Assembly: GCF_004342685.1 (NCBI RefSeq)
Contig: NZ_SMBZ01000033.1
Coordinates: 1 to 42,690, forward strand
DNA from: Sphingobacterium alimentarium
GTDB taxonomy: Bacteria; Bacteroidota; Bacteroidia; Sphingobacteriales; Sphingobacteriaceae
Direction: 5' to 3'
DNA length: 42,690 nt
How positions within the stretch are numbered: the stretch's first letter is position 1; every line of letters begins with the position of its first letter. Positions 24,975-34,706 of the stretch are shown here, in pieces. The notes beneath the pieces are model-generated. The model worked only from the letters and a program-made list of their open reading frames with translations, was not told where the DNA came from and searched no databases. The translations under genes and the position numbers were made by a program.

Positions 24975-25481
24975 ATGTTTAAAGAGATAAATTCAATTAT
25001 GGAAGTTAAAATAGAGAATAAATCAATGAAAAAAGATTATAATCCAGGGCCAAGAGTAGGAATAACTTTTTCAACTTTTGACTTACTGCATGCAGGACAT
25101 ATTATGATGCTGGCAGAAGCCAAACGCCAATGCGATTATCTTATTTGCGGACTTCAAATGGATCCTACCTTAGACCGTCCCGATAAAAACGCACCTACGC
25201 AAACCGTAGTTGAACGTTATATTCAGTTAAGAGGATGTCAATATGTAGATGAAATTGTTCCCTATTCTACCGAGCAGGATTTAGAGGATATCTTAAGGTC
25301 TTTTAAACTTGATGTAAGAATTGTGGGCGATGAATATAAAGATAGGGATTTTACTGGTCGTAAATATTGTGAGGATAAAGGTATTGAATTATACTTCAAC
25401 AGCAGAGATCATAGATTCTCTAGTTCAGGGCTCAGAAAAATAGTGGCTCAGAAAGAAGCCGAGAAAGTGGATAAAGACTAA
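24975..25481 (+). CDS. Glycerol-3-phosphate cytidylyltransferase-like nucleotidyltransferase
   Basis: The protein has up to 168 residues; internal Met codons at 24999 and 25026 are also possible, the last giving MKKDYNPGPRVGITFSTFDL. It shows the cytidylyltransferase-like Rossmann features: FDLLHAGHIMML with the HxGH nucleotide-binding motif, a VERYIQLRGCQYVDEIVPY helix-strand pair, and DVRIVGDEYKDRDFTG. Near the C-terminus SSSGLRKI stands in place of the RTxGISTT signature. Family enzymes activate small phosphates with CTP or ATP (TagD, RfaE C-terminal domain). The substrate here is uncertain. It is likely cotranscribed with the exonuclease gene. Confidence 0.8.
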   Translation: MFKEINSIMEVKIENKSMKKDYNPGPRVGITFSTFDLLHAGHIMMLAEAKRQCDYLICGLQMDPTLDRPDKNAPTQTVVERYIQLRGCQYVDEIVPYSTEQDLEDILRSFKLDVRIVGDEYKDRDFTGRKYCEDKGIELYFNSRDHRFSSSGLRKIVAQKEAEKVDKD

Positions 25482-25681
25482 TAATTGCTTTTTTTGTGAA
25501 AGTGCGTTTGAGGTAAATCCCTTTTAAGGCTAAATAAATTTCAGTATCTACTTACCTAGTGATGTATTTTATCTGTTTTAGATATTAACTTTATAAGTTA
25601 CTTTATAGGATTATGATATTTGATAAGGAAAAGCAATAACGATTCTATCTTAAAAATATCACAGAAAAAAATACGCTATTC

Positions 25682-25730
25682 AAAATAAAATGTCCCATAA
25701 AAAATATTTTTTCGGGGCATTTTATTTTAT
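25682..25730 (+). terminator. Intrinsic terminator-like hairpin
   Basis: AAATAAAATG..CCC pairs with GGGGCATTTTATTTT across an A/T-rich loop, and U-rich sequence follows. At 200 bp from the cytidylyltransferase-like gene it could end that transcript or a small RNA. Confidence 0.65.
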
Positions 25731-25999
25731 AAGAAAAATAGTAACAATGTAAATTTTCATAGGAGTGCATATGTGAGAAAAAGCACAATGCCGCAATATT
25801 GAGCAATGCAGGAGGGGAAACTTATTTATCCACTAATTAATGCTACATTGGCCTCTTGCTTTTCCATGTACCAATAAAATTGTTCCTCCATACTGTAAAG
25901 CAAGCCATATCTAGGGGTCATTCCAAAAAAATACATTATTAATTAGGCCGCTATAAAAAAGCATTTGCGTATCAGAGGTTACATTAGCTCTTAAAATCG

Positions 26000-26032
26000 T
26001 TGTTTTCGCAAAAGAAACGAAAACAATTTTTT
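26000..26032 (+). terminator. Intrinsic terminator-like hairpin in gene-free DNA
   Basis: TTGTTTTCG (26000-26008) pairs perfectly with CGAAAACAA (26018-26026), followed directly by six T residues. No gene precedes it on the plus strand since 25481, which suggests an unannotated short transcript. Confidence 0.6.
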
Positions 26033-26173
26033 AAGTTAGTGATATCTAAATTTCACCAGTTAAATTGTAATAAATACTAAAAAGAAAGCCGATATGGAGA
26101 TTGTTTATATGCCGTAGTTATTTTATAGAACTGCTAATTTAGGTCTCAGTAAGTACATTTTCATCATACATTA

Positions 26174-26205
26174 AAAAGGCCATCTCTATTTTGAGACGGC
26201 CTTTT
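26174..26205 (+). terminator. Intrinsic terminator-like hairpin in gene-free DNA
   Basis: AAAAGGCC pairs with GGCCTTTT, continued by TCTC/GAGA after an A-C mismatch, loop TATTTT. The stem and trailing T run are typical of a bidirectional intrinsic terminator. Confidence 0.7.
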
Positions 26206-26506
26206 CATTTACCAAATCTATTTTTCTCATACGTATGAAACGCAAATGTATGAATATAAATGGTATATTTTAATATAATTGATAGTAAAAACAGAATTTT
26301 TCAAAAATCTAATTATATTGCAGTACCAAATTATTAAACCATTATCCACCATGACATAATACCTGAACTTAAATTCATATGCATAGTAACTGCTGTGAAT
26401 ATTCTTTTTTCCTATTAAATTTGAAATAACATTAACTCTTTGAGAGCGCCTAAGATTTTTAATGCAATTGTCTCTAGTAGCGCACTTATATAAATAATTA
26501 ATCCAT

Positions 26507-27673
26507 ATGAAAATAGCCGTTGTAGGAACTGGTTATGTAGGCTTGTCAAATGCCATACTTTTGTCCCAGCACAATGAAGTTGTCGCATTAGATATTGTTC
26601 CTGAAAAAGTAAAAATGCTTAATGAAAAAGTTTCCCCGATTGAGGATCCGGAAATTATTGAATATTTATCCCGCAAAGAACTAAATTTTAAGGCGACTCT
26701 AGATAAGCATTTAGCTTATTCGGGAGCCGAGTATGTCATCGTTGCTACACCAACAGATTATGACCCTAAAACAAATTATTTTAACACAAGTAGTGTAGAA
26801 TCTGTGATTGAGGAAGTAAAAGTTTATAACCCTCAGGCAGTAATTATTATTAAATCTACTGTGCCCGTAGGATTTGTGGAATCTATAAAGGAAAAATTGG
26901 GATTTGATAATATTATATTTTCTCCCGAATTCTTACGTGAAGGAAAAGCGCTTTACGATAATTTATATCCATCGAGAATTATTATAGGAGAAAAAAGCGA
27001 GCGTGCTGAAGTTTTTGCTAGTTTATTACAGCAGGGGGCAGTAAAGAAAGATGTTCCCATATTATTTACAAATCCTACAGAAGCAGAGGCCATAAAATTG
27101 TTTTCTAACACGTACTTAGCGATGCGTGTTGCTTATTTTAATGAGCTGGATAGTTACGCGCAAATATATAATTTGAATAGTAGACAGATTATTGAAGGGG
27201 TCGGTCTAGACCCCCGTATAGGTAATCATTATAACAATCCTTCCTTTGGCTACGGTGGCTACTGCTTGCCCAAGGATACTAAGCAATTATTAGCCAATTA
27301 CGATTCTGTTCCTAACAACCTTATCAAAGCTATCGTAGATGCAAATCGTACGCGTAAAGACTTTATTGCCGAATCTATTCTATCCAAAAATCCAAAAAAA
27401 GTAGGCGTTTATCGTCTTATTATGAAATCAGGGTCTGATAATTTTAGGGCTTCAGCAATGCAAGGGATTATGAAAAGGATTAAGGCAAAAGGTATAGAAG
27501 TGGTAGTATACGAGCCTGTGTTGCAAGATGAGTTATTTTATGGGTCGAGAGTTTCACATGATTTAGAAACCTTTAAGCAGGAGTGCGACTTGATAATATC
27601 TAATCGAACTGCACCTGAACTTGATGATGTACAACATAAATTATACACACGCGATTTATTTGGTAGCGACTAA
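26507..27673 (+). CDS. ugd: UDP-glucose 6-dehydrogenase
   Basis: The 388-residue enzyme oxidises UDP-glucose to UDP-glucuronate with two NAD+. The Rossmann start is [20 protein letters not shown]. The central helix and active site follow: [11 protein letters not shown], then [16 protein letters not shown] with the catalytic Cys in GGYCLPKD. The C-terminal UDP-binding domain includes [16 protein letters not shown]. The length is normal for the short bacterial class. It is the first gene of an eight-gene co-directional cassette of sugar-nucleotide synthesis and follows a 1-kb gap. Confidence 0.95.
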   Translation: MKIAVVGTGYVGLSNAILLSQHNEVVALDIVPEKVKMLNEKVSPIEDPEIIEYLSRKELNFKATLDKHLAYSGAEYVIVATPTDYDPKTNYFNTSSVESVIEEVKVYNPQAVIIIKSTVPVGFVESIKEKLGFDNIIFSPEFLREGKALYDNLYPSRIIIGEKSERAEVFASLLQQGAVKKDVPILFTNPTEAEAIKLFSNTYLAMRVAYFNELDSYAQIYNLNSRQIIEGVGLDPRIGNHYNNPSFGYGGYCLPKDTKQLLANYDSVPNNLIKAIVDANRTRKDFIAESILSKNPKKVGVYRLIMKSGSDNFRASAMQGIMKRIKAKGIEVVVYEPVLQDELFYGSRVSHDLETFKQECDLIISNRTAPELDDVQHKLYTRDLFGSD

Positions 27674-27770
27674 ATAAAGGATAATTTTGTTAAAATTGCA
27701 GAAATAGTCATCCGCAGTGAACAATATCTTTGTCAGCTGTTTAAATAGTGGATATAAATCGAAGTATATA

Positions 27771-28766
27771 ATGAGAGTAGTACATGTTATATTAACAGGA
27801 GGTGTGGGGAGTAGATTATGGCCTCTATCGCGCAGGCAATCCCCAAAACAATATTTAGATTTATTCGCCGGAAAATCTTTATTTGAGATGACTATAGAGC
27901 GTAATAGATTTATAACCGATAATGTCATCATTGTTGGTAATAGAGATAACACACACCTCAGTCATAAAGCAATGGTGAAGTGCGGGCTATCTTATACTAA
28001 TATTGTTGAAGCGACCCCCCGGAACACTGCAGCGGCAATAGCTTTTGCTGCCCTATCCGTTAATCCGGACGATGTGCTAATCGTTACACCCTCTGATCAT
28101 ATGATAGTGGGGGAGGAAGATTACGGCACTGCCATGCGTCAGGGAATAGAAAAAGCAAAAAAAGGATTTATTGTCACATTTGGTATAAAGCCAACTCGTC
28201 CAGAAACTGGTTACGGATATATTGAATATGATGATGATCAAGTCACCTCATTTAGAGAAAAACCCAACCTCGATACTGCAGAAGACTTTCTAGAAAGAGG
28301 AAATTTCTTGTGGAACTCGGGCATGTTTTGTTTTCAAGCCTCTGTTTTTTTAGAAGAATTGAGAAACTTTGAGCCTCTAGTTTTTCAGAAAGCTGAGCAG
28401 GCATGGCTTGCAAGTAATAAAGGCGTGCTGGATGAGAGTCTATCACTGGAGATTCCATCTATATCGGTCGACTATGCTGTAATGGAGCGTTCAAAAAAAA
28501 TACGTGTGGTGCCAACAGAATTTTCTTGGTCGGATCTCGGTTCTTATGAGGCGCTATATGATTATTTAATATCCGAGGGGTACCCCAAAGATGACAATGG
28601 TAATATTGTAATCGGTACAGAAATTTTCACAGGATTTGTTGGATTAAAGAATACTATATTTGTATATACAAAAGATGCTTTCCTTCTTGTTCAAAAGGAA
28701 AAATCACAAGATGTGAAAAAGATTTATAACATGTTGGAAAAGCATCAATCCAAATTATTGGATTAA
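27771..28766 (+). CDS. manC: Mannose-1-phosphate guanylyltransferase
   Basis: From ATG 27771 (the longer frame needs a GTG at 27717) the protein has 331 residues, corresponding to the nucleotidyltransferase domain only, without the fused isomerase of bifunctional ManC. Motifs: GGVGSRLWPLSRRQSPKQYL at the N-terminus, ATPRNTAAAIAFAAL, VTPSDHMI with the metal-binding Asp, GYGYIEYDD, FREKPNLDTA and NSGMFCF. It makes GDP-mannose, the substrate for the GDP-fucose enzymes encoded next. The gap to ugd is 97 bp and to fcl 19 bp. Confidence 0.95.
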   Translation: MRVVHVILTGGVGSRLWPLSRRQSPKQYLDLFAGKSLFEMTIERNRFITDNVIIVGNRDNTHLSHKAMVKCGLSYTNIVEATPRNTAAAIAFAALSVNPDDVLIVTPSDHMIVGEEDYGTAMRQGIEKAKKGFIVTFGIKPTRPETGYGYIEYDDDQVTSFREKPNLDTAEDFLERGNFLWNSGMFCFQASVFLEELRNFEPLVFQKAEQAWLASNKGVLDESLSLEIPSISVDYAVMERSKKIRVVPTEFSWSDLGSYEALYDYLISEGYPKDDNGNIVIGTEIFTGFVGLKNTIFVYTKDAFLLVQKEKSQDVKKIYNMLEKHQSKLLD

Positions 28767-28785
28767 TTCTTAACTTTTCTGGCAC

Positions 28786-29736
28786 ATGGATAAAAAAAGT
28801 AAAATCTATATAGCAGGTCACCGTGGAATGGTAGGCTCTGCTATATGGAGGCAATTAGAACAAGAAGGCTATAAAAATTTAATTGGCGCTACCAGTAAAG
28901 AATTGGACTTACGCCAGCAACAAGCCGTTTCGGATTTTTTCAAAGCAGAGAAGCCAGATGTGGTTATAGATGCGGCTGCTCGTGTAGGGGGGATATTAGC
29001 TAATAGTACCTATCCCTATCAATTTTTGATGGAGAATCTACAGATTCAAAACAACCTCATTGAATCCTCGCTCGCAGGCAATGTGGAGAAGTTCGTGTTT
29101 TTGGGGTCTTCTTGTATTTATCCAAAATTGGCACCTCAGCCCCTTAAGGAAGAATATCTTCTGACAGGCAGCCTGGAGCCAACTAATGAAGCCTATGCTT
29201 TAGCAAAAATTGCGGGCATAAAAGCCTGCCAGGCTATTCGCCAGCAATTTGGTAAAGATTATGTAAGCCTGATGCCTACTAATTTGTATGGTACACATGA
29301 TAATTTCGATCTTGCCACCTCTCACGTGTTGCCAGCTATGATACGTAAATTCCATGACGCTAAATTGAGTAACCATGCTACAGTTACTCTTTGGGGAACG
29401 GGAGCGCCCCTGCGTGAATTCTTATTTGTAGATGATATGGCTGCTTCCGTTATTTTTGCTTTGGAAAATAAACTCCCTGAGCACCTATACAACGTAGGGA
29501 CAGGAGAAGATCTAACAATAAAAGCTCTAGCAGAGTTGATACAGCAAATCGTTGGTCACAAGGGACAAATTCAGTGGGACTCCGGCAAGCCTGATGGCAC
29601 TCCACGCAAGCTCATGGACGTTTCTAAAATGCATAACTTAGGATGGAAACATCAGGTTGAGCTAAAAGAGGGCATCCAAAGAACCTACCAATGGTTCTTA
29701 GACAATCGACAAAACATTAAAGAAATTAAAATATAA
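28786..29736 (+). CDS. fcl: GDP-L-fucose synthase
   Basis: The 316-residue extended short-chain dehydrogenase performs the epimerase and reductase steps that turn GDP-4-keto-6-deoxymannose into GDP-L-fucose. The NADP-binding start is IYIAGHRGMVGSAIWRQLE. Other motifs are DVVIDAAARVGGI, the catalytic FLGSSCIYPK, YALAKIAGIKACQ with Tyr-x3-Lys, and LMPTNLYGTHDNF. It lies directly before gmd (3-bp gap), which supplies its substrate, so the pair is functionally linked. Confidence 0.96.
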   Translation: MDKKSKIYIAGHRGMVGSAIWRQLEQEGYKNLIGATSKELDLRQQQAVSDFFKAEKPDVVIDAAARVGGILANSTYPYQFLMENLQIQNNLIESSLAGNVEKFVFLGSSCIYPKLAPQPLKEEYLLTGSLEPTNEAYALAKIAGIKACQAIRQQFGKDYVSLMPTNLYGTHDNFDLATSHVLPAMIRKFHDAKLSNHATVTLWGTGAPLREFLFVDDMAASVIFALENKLPEHLYNVGTGEDLTIKALAELIQQIVGHKGQIQWDSGKPDGTPRKLMDVSKMHNLGWKHQVELKEGIQRTYQWFLDNRQNIKEIKI

Positions 29737-29739
29737 TAC

Positions 29740-30852
29740 ATGAAAACGGCATTAATAACGGGGGTAACAGGTCAGGACGGGTCCTATTTAGCCGAACTTC
29801 TTTTAGAGAAAGGCTATATGGTCCATGGGGTTAAGCGCCGCTCATCATCTTTTAATACGCAGCGTATAGATCACCTATACCAAGATCTGCACGAAAAGAA
29901 TGTTACCTTCCGATTGCATTATGGTGACTTGACCGACTCAACAAATATAATTCGAATCATTCAGGAGGTGCAACCCGACGAGATTTATAATCTTGGTGCG
30001 ATGTCACACGTGAAAGTCTCTTTTGACTCCCCTGAATATGTAGGTAATGTAGATGCTTTAGGTACATTACGCGTATTGGAAGCAGTACGTATTTTAGGTT
30101 TAGAGAAAAAAACAAGAATATATCAAGCTTCCACTTCCGAGCTATACGGTGGAATGCCTGAAAACAAAAATGAGCGTGGTTTTTATGATGAAAATTCACC
30201 CTTTTATCCACGCTCGCCATATGGTGTAGCAAAAATTTACGGCTTCTGGATTACCAAAAATTACAGGGAAGCATACAATATATATGCGTGTAATGGTATT
30301 CTCTTTAACCACGAATCTCCAAGACGTGGAGAGACCTTCGTTACGCGCAAAATTACCATGGCTACAGCGGCTATTGCGCTCGGGAAGCAAGATTGCCTAT
30401 TCTTGGGTAACCTCAATGCGCTGCGCGATTGGGGACATGCTAAGGATTATGTGGAGGCAATGTGGCGTATCCTGCAGCAGGACACCCCTGAAGATTATGT
30501 TATTGCTACAGGAGCAACCACCTCGGTTAGAGACTTTGTTCGCTATGCTTTTGAGGAGGTTGGTGTCGATCTTGCTTTCGAAGGCGAACAAGAAAATGAG
30601 GTGGCGCGGGTAGTGAAGTGCCATAACCCGGAATTTCAACTCGAAGAGGGTAAAATTGTTGTTAAAGTGGATCCAAGATATTACAGGCCCACAGAGGTGG
30701 ATCTTTTAATTGGTGACCCTACCAAAGCGAAAACCAAATTAGGATGGGTTCCTCAATACGATCTTCAAGCTTTGGTAAGAGAGATGGTAGCCACTGATCT
30801 ACAATTGCTGAAATTTAGTTCCAATGCAAATTGGGAAAACAATGTGCTATAA
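29740..30852 (+). CDS. gmd: GDP-mannose 4,6-dehydratase
   Basis: The 370-residue enzyme matches Gmd throughout: [37 protein letters not shown], then [12 protein letters not shown]. The catalytic region is [11 protein letters not shown] with [10 protein letters not shown] (Tyr-x3-Lys), followed by [19 protein letters not shown]. It converts GDP-mannose to GDP-4-dehydro-6-deoxy-D-mannose for Fcl. Together with manC and fcl it completes GDP-L-fucose synthesis from mannose-1-phosphate. Confidence 0.97.
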   Translation: MKTALITGVTGQDGSYLAELLLEKGYMVHGVKRRSSSFNTQRIDHLYQDLHEKNVTFRLHYGDLTDSTNIIRIIQEVQPDEIYNLGAMSHVKVSFDSPEYVGNVDALGTLRVLEAVRILGLEKKTRIYQASTSELYGGMPENKNERGFYDENSPFYPRSPYGVAKIYGFWITKNYREAYNIYACNGILFNHESPRRGETFVTRKITMATAAIALGKQDCLFLGNLNALRDWGHAKDYVEAMWRILQQDTPEDYVIATGATTSVRDFVRYAFEEVGVDLAFEGEQENEVARVVKCHNPEFQLEEGKIVVKVDPRYYRPTEVDLLIGDPTKAKTKLGWVPQYDLQALVREMVATDLQLLKFSSNANWENNVL

Positions 30853-30875
30853 TTAATATAATCTATCCTATACAT

Positions 30876-31925
30876 ATGAAAAAAATATTGATCACTGGAG
30901 GTGCTGGTTTTATAGGCTCTCATGTTGTTAGAGAGTTTGTGAAGAATTATCCGAATTATCATATTATTAATTTGGATGCGCTTACATATGCTGGTAATCT
31001 GGAGAACTTAAGGGATATTGAGCACGAATCGAACTATACCTTTATCAAGGCTGATATAACTGATGCAGATCATATCCTTCATATGTTTAAGGAAAACAAG
31101 CCTGATGGTGTGATACATCTAGCTGCAGAATCCCATGTAGATAGATCTATTACAAATCCTACGGCATTTGTGATGACAAATGTTGTCGGAACGGTGAATT
31201 TGTTGAATGCGGCAAAGGAAATCTGGAAGGATGATTATGCGGATAAAAGATTTCACCACGTATCTACGGATGAGGTGTATGGCACTTTGGGAGAAGAGGG
31301 GCTGTTTTCCGAAACGACTCCTTACGATCCGCATTCCCCTTATTCTGCATCAAAAGCGTCATCAGACCATTTTGTGCGTGCATATCATGATACGTATGGA
31401 TTGCCCATCGTAGTCACCAATTGTTCGAATAATTATGGTCCTAATCATTTTCCCGAAAAATTAATTCCTTTGTGTATTCACAATGTCTTGAATAATAGGC
31501 CTCTTCCGATATATGGAGATGGTAAATTCACAAGAGACTGGTTGTTTGTAAAGGACCACGCCAAGGCCATTGATCTTGTCTTTCATAACGGTAAAAATGG
31601 AGATAGCTATAATGTAGGTGGTTTTAATGAGTGGCAGAACATAGATTTGGTACGTGAGTTGTGCCGTCAGATGGACATTAAACTGAATCGTCCTGAAGGG
31701 ACATCTGCAAAGTTAATAACCTTCGTAAAAGACCGCCCTGGACATGACTTGCGCTATGCAATAGATGCCACTAAAATAAATAAAGAATTAGGATATAAAC
31801 CTTCTGTCACATTTGAAGAAGGGTTATCCATCACCATTGATTGGTTTTTAAACAACCAAGACTGGCTTGATAATGTTACGTCTGGGGAATATCAGAAGTA
31901 TTATGAGAACCAGTATAAGTCATAA
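30876..31925 (+). CDS. rfbB: dTDP-glucose 4,6-dehydratase
   Basis: ATG 30876 gives a standard start MKKILITGGAGFIGSHVV (349 residues); the upstream in-frame start at 30831 overlaps gmd and is unlikely. Motifs: HLAAESHVDRSI, VSTDEVYGTLGE with the catalytic Thr-Asp-Glu, and YSASKASSDHFVRAYHDTYG with Tyr-x3-Lys. Later come NYGPNHFPEKLIPLC and FVKDRPGHDLRYAID. It is the second step of dTDP-L-rhamnose synthesis; the first enzyme, RfbA, is encoded last in this cassette. Confidence 0.97.
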   Translation: MKKILITGGAGFIGSHVVREFVKNYPNYHIINLDALTYAGNLENLRDIEHESNYTFIKADITDADHILHMFKENKPDGVIHLAAESHVDRSITNPTAFVMTNVVGTVNLLNAAKEIWKDDYADKRFHHVSTDEVYGTLGEEGLFSETTPYDPHSPYSASKASSDHFVRAYHDTYGLPIVVTNCSNNYGPNHFPEKLIPLCIHNVLNNRPLPIYGDGKFTRDWLFVKDHAKAIDLVFHNGKNGDSYNVGGFNEWQNIDLVRELCRQMDIKLNRPEGTSAKLITFVKDRPGHDLRYAIDATKINKELGYKPSVTFEEGLSITIDWFLNNQDWLDNVTSGEYQKYYENQYKS

Positions 31926-31941
31926 ATGACTTTAAAATAAA

Positions 31942-32475
31942 ATGAAGGTAATAGAGACAAAACTAAAAGGCTGTTTTATAATAGAGCCTACTATATTTGA
32001 AGATATCAGAGGATATTTTTACGAATCTTTCAATAAATCAAAATTTGAGGCATTAACAGGTATGTCTTCTGAATTTGTACAAGACAATCAGTCCAAATCG
32101 CTATATGGTGTAGTGAGAGGTCTTCATCAGCAGTTGGGGGAGTATGCGCAGGCCAAATTAGTGCGCGTTTTGGAAGGTAAGGTGCTAGATGTGGCGGTAG
32201 ATGTGCGCGAAGGATCAACTACTTATGGTGAGCATGTGGCAGTAGAGTTGTCTGCTGAAAATAATAAACAAATGTATATTCCACGTGGATTTCTTCATGG
32301 CTTCGCTGTACTTTCTAAGACAGCTACTTTTTTCTATAAATGCGACAACCAATACAATAAAGAAGCCGAAGATGGTGTGCATCCTTTAGATGCAACTCTT
32401 GCGATTGATTGGACATTGCCCCAAGAACATATTATATTATCCGAAAAAGATAAAGTAGCACGACCATTCCAATAA
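31942..32475 (+). CDS. rfbC: dTDP-4-dehydrorhamnose 3,5-epimerase
   Basis: The 177-residue cupin epimerase starts MKVIETKLKGCFIIEPTIFE and shows the family's DIRGYFYESFNKSKF and FVQDNQSKS motifs. The catalytic His is in VVRGLHQQ, and the core strands are KLVRVLEGKVLDVAVDVR and YIPRGFLHGFAVLS, with FFYKCDNQYNKEAEDGV following. The length is typical. It acts between RfbB and RfbD, in gene order here too. Confidence 0.96.
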   Translation: MKVIETKLKGCFIIEPTIFEDIRGYFYESFNKSKFEALTGMSSEFVQDNQSKSLYGVVRGLHQQLGEYAQAKLVRVLEGKVLDVAVDVREGSTTYGEHVAVELSAENNKQMYIPRGFLHGFAVLSKTATFFYKCDNQYNKEAEDGVHPLDATLAIDWTLPQEHIILSEKDKVARPFQ

Positions 32476-32478
32476 GAG

Positions 32479-33348
32479 ATGAAAAAAGTATTGGTAACAG
32501 GAGCAAATGGTCAATTGGGAATGGAGCTAAAGGATATGCTTAGCACTTCATCCATTCCTTTTATTCCTATTTATGCGGATAGAACTATTCTTACATTGGA
32601 GAAGGTAGAAGAAATTGAGCTGATTTTAAACCAACTGCAACCCGACATTATTGTACATGCTGGTGCCTATACTGCTGTGGATAAAGCTGAAGCAGAGCCT
32701 ATACTGGCCGATGCTGTAAATCATTTGGCTACAGCAGAGATAGCAAAGTACTGTGGGAAAAATAATAAGAAGCTTATCGCTATTTCTACGGATTATGTAT
32801 TCGATGGATCATTTTCATCTCCTATAGCAGAAGATGCGCCAACCCAACCTATCAATGTATACGGTAGAACAAAAAGGGATGCGGAACAAGCTATTGCTGC
32901 ATATTGCCCGGATGGAATAATTATCCGTACATCCTGGGTATACTCGGTTTATGGGAATAATTTTGTCAAGACTATGCTACGTCTCATGCAACAGAGAACG
33001 AAAATTTCTGTTATTGATGATCAGATTGGGTCACCTACTTATGCCAAGAATTTAGCTCGAGCTATTATGACGATATTGCTTTCGGACGTGTGGATAGGGG
33101 GAATATACCATTATTCCGATGAAGGAAGAATCTCTTGGTATGACTTTGCATTAGCGATAAAGGAAGCTGCAGAATTAAATTGCACCATACACCCTATTCC
33201 TACTTCTTCGTACCCTACGCCAGCTCAAAGACCCAAATTTTCGATGCTGGAAAAATCAAAAATAAAAGATACTTTTAATGTTAAAGTTCCCGCGTGGAAA
33301 GATAGTCTTCAAGAAATGCTGCGAAACTTAAAAACATCAAATCTATGA
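32479..33348 (+). CDS. rfbD: dTDP-4-dehydrorhamnose reductase
   Basis: The 289-residue SDR enzyme has [19 protein letters not shown] (NADPH site), [38 protein letters not shown] with Tyr-x3-Lys, [17 protein letters not shown] and a [14 protein letters not shown]-terminal block. It catalyses the last step, giving dTDP-L-rhamnose. It starts 3 bases after rfbC and overlaps rfbA by 4 bases (ATGA), showing tight coupling. Confidence 0.96.
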   Translation: MKKVLVTGANGQLGMELKDMLSTSSIPFIPIYADRTILTLEKVEEIELILNQLQPDIIVHAGAYTAVDKAEAEPILADAVNHLATAEIAKYCGKNNKKLIAISTDYVFDGSFSSPIAEDAPTQPINVYGRTKRDAEQAIAAYCPDGIIIRTSWVYSVYGNNFVKTMLRLMQQRTKISVIDDQIGSPTYAKNLARAIMTILLSDVWIGGIYHYSDEGRISWYDFALAIKEAAELNCTIHPIPTSSYPTPAQRPKFSMLEKSKIKDTFNVKVPAWKDSLQEMLRNLKTSNL

Positions 33349-34205
33349 AAGGAATAATACTTGCTGGTGGCTCAGGTACTCGTCTACACCCTCTTACTTT
33401 GGCGGTGTCCAAACAGCTAATGCCTGTGTATGATAAACCCATGATATATTACCCGCTGTCGACCCTTATGTTGGCTGGGATAAAGGAGATACTTATTATT
33501 TCCACACCTCAGGATTTGCCACAGTTCGAAAAACTACTGGGGGATGGTTCCTCATTGGGCTGCAAGTTTAGCTATAAAGCACAGCCTTCACCGGATGGAT
33601 TAGCACAGGCTTTTATTTTAGGGGAAGAGTTTATAGGCAAGGATAAGGTAGCGCTGATCCTAGGTGATAATATTTTCTACAGCTCGGGATTATCCAAACT
33701 ATTACAATCCTGTGCAGATCCAGATGGAGGTGTGGTCTTTGCGTATTCGGTACAGGACCCAGAGCGCTATGGTGTAGTAGAATTTGATGAATACAATAAT
33801 GTTGTTTCTATTGAAGAAAAACCTACTCAGCCCAAATCAAATTATGCGGTTCCTGGAATCTATTTTTATGATAATGATGTAGTGGAAATAGCAAAAAATA
33901 TTAAACCTTCAGCTCGAGGAGAATTGGAAATTACCGATGTCAATAAGGAATACCTCAAGCGCGGAAAACTAAAAGTAGGGGTTTTCAATCGTGGTACAGC
34001 TTGGTTGGATACTGGAACTGTACAATCGCTTATGCAGGCAGGTCAATTTGTGCAAGTAATAGAAGAACGCCAAGGAATGAAAATCGGAGCCATAGAAGAA
34101 GTAGCTTACAGAATGGGCTATATAAATAAAGACCAGTTATTAAAGATAGCAGAACCCTTATGTAAATCTGGCTATGGAGAATACTTAGTTCGCATTGCGA
34201 AATAG
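33345..34205 (+). CDS. rfbA: Glucose-1-phosphate thymidylyltransferase
   Basis: The 286-residue enzyme begins [18 protein letters not shown], the nucleotide-binding signature. [32 protein letters not shown], the [17 protein letters not shown] active-site strand and [10 protein letters not shown] follow. It joins dTTP and glucose-1-phosphate to form dTDP-glucose, the committed step of the rhamnose branch and usually feedback-inhibited by dTDP-rhamnose. It is the last intact gene of the cassette; an OmpA remnant and an IS lie downstream. Confidence 0.97.
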   Translation: MKGIILAGGSGTRLHPLTLAVSKQLMPVYDKPMIYYPLSTLMLAGIKEILIISTPQDLPQFEKLLGDGSSLGCKFSYKAQPSPDGLAQAFILGEEFIGKDKVALILGDNIFYSSGLSKLLQSCADPDGGVVFAYSVQDPERYGVVEFDEYNNVVSIEEKPTQPKSNYAVPGIYFYDNDVVEIAKNIKPSARGELEITDVNKEYLKRGKLKVGVFNRGTAWLDTGTVQSLMQAGQFVQVIEERQGMKIGAIEEVAYRMGYINKDQLLKIAEPLCKSGYGEYLVRIAK

Positions 34206-34279
34206 GTAAAATATCGAGCCGTTATATTCAGAAAAGATAGAATTTCTTTTCTAATCCACTCTATTATGATTCTTCCCGG

Positions 34280-34531
34280 AAACCAAATTGCTAATTTCTG
34301 AGCTGTTGTTCCCCAATTGGCCAGTGGCAGGGTATGCGGACCAAGGAACGGGATCGAAGGCTTATTAACGAAAGATTGAGCCGCGAAAGAGCAGAAGCGA
34401 TATATAATGTGTTAGTGCGTGAGTTTGGTGTTCCAGCTTCGCAATTGACCATTAGCTATTTTGGAGGTGTGGACAATATGTATTACGATGATCCTCGTTT
34501 GAGTCGCGCTGTAATTGTATTAGGAAGATAA
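34280..34531 (+). pseudogene. OmpA-family C-terminal domain remnant, frameshifted and 5'-truncated
   Basis: Two frames together spell an OmpA/MotB-type peptidoglycan-binding domain. Frame one reads LISELLFPNWPVAGYADQGT and on to GSKAY, then hits TAA at 34366-34368. Frame two, shifted by one base, continues NERLSRERAEAIYNVL, then VREFGVPASQLTISYFGG and YYDDPRLSRAVIVL to the stop at 34531. One extra T near 34363-34366 explains the break. The beta-barrel and any signal peptide are missing upstream, where rfbA ends. It is therefore dead debris, followed by its own terminator. Confidence 0.85.
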
Positions 34532-34538
34532 GTATTTT

Positions 34539-34560
34539 AAAGTCTGCGATAGCAGACTTT
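34539..34560 (+). terminator. Terminator after the OmpA remnant
   Basis: AAAGTCTGC pairs with GCAGACTTT around GATA, followed by ATTT. It sits 8 bases after the stop of the remnant and probably ends the nucleotide-sugar operon as well. Confidence 0.8.
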
Positions 34561-34706
34561 ATTTAGTTAGATACCCCAATTTTTTCGAAAAAACATTAAA
34601 CTAAAAGAGTATAGAAGTAGGTACCTAATTATTTTCGGCTGAAAATAGGAAAAAATCCATTAAAAGCCCTATTTTTACGCCATAATAAATTATAATAAAT
34701 CACTAG

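Larger units (their letters stand above)
25482..26506. other. 1-kb gene-poor gap before the nucleotide-sugar cassette
   Basis: No convincing gene is present. There are three intrinsic-terminator-like hairpins (listed separately). A 36-codon minus-strand ORF (25826-25936) reads MYFFGMTPRYGLLYSMEEQF onwards and has protein-like composition, perhaps the C-terminal relic of a lost gene. The promoter of the ugd operon should lie within the last ~100 bases; TTAACTCTTTG near 26430 is only a partial match to the consensus. Confidence 0.5.

Noticed and set aside
30284..30613. 109-codon ORF in another frame within gmd
   Set aside because: Overlaps a fully conserved gmd frame and has arginine-rich nonsense composition.
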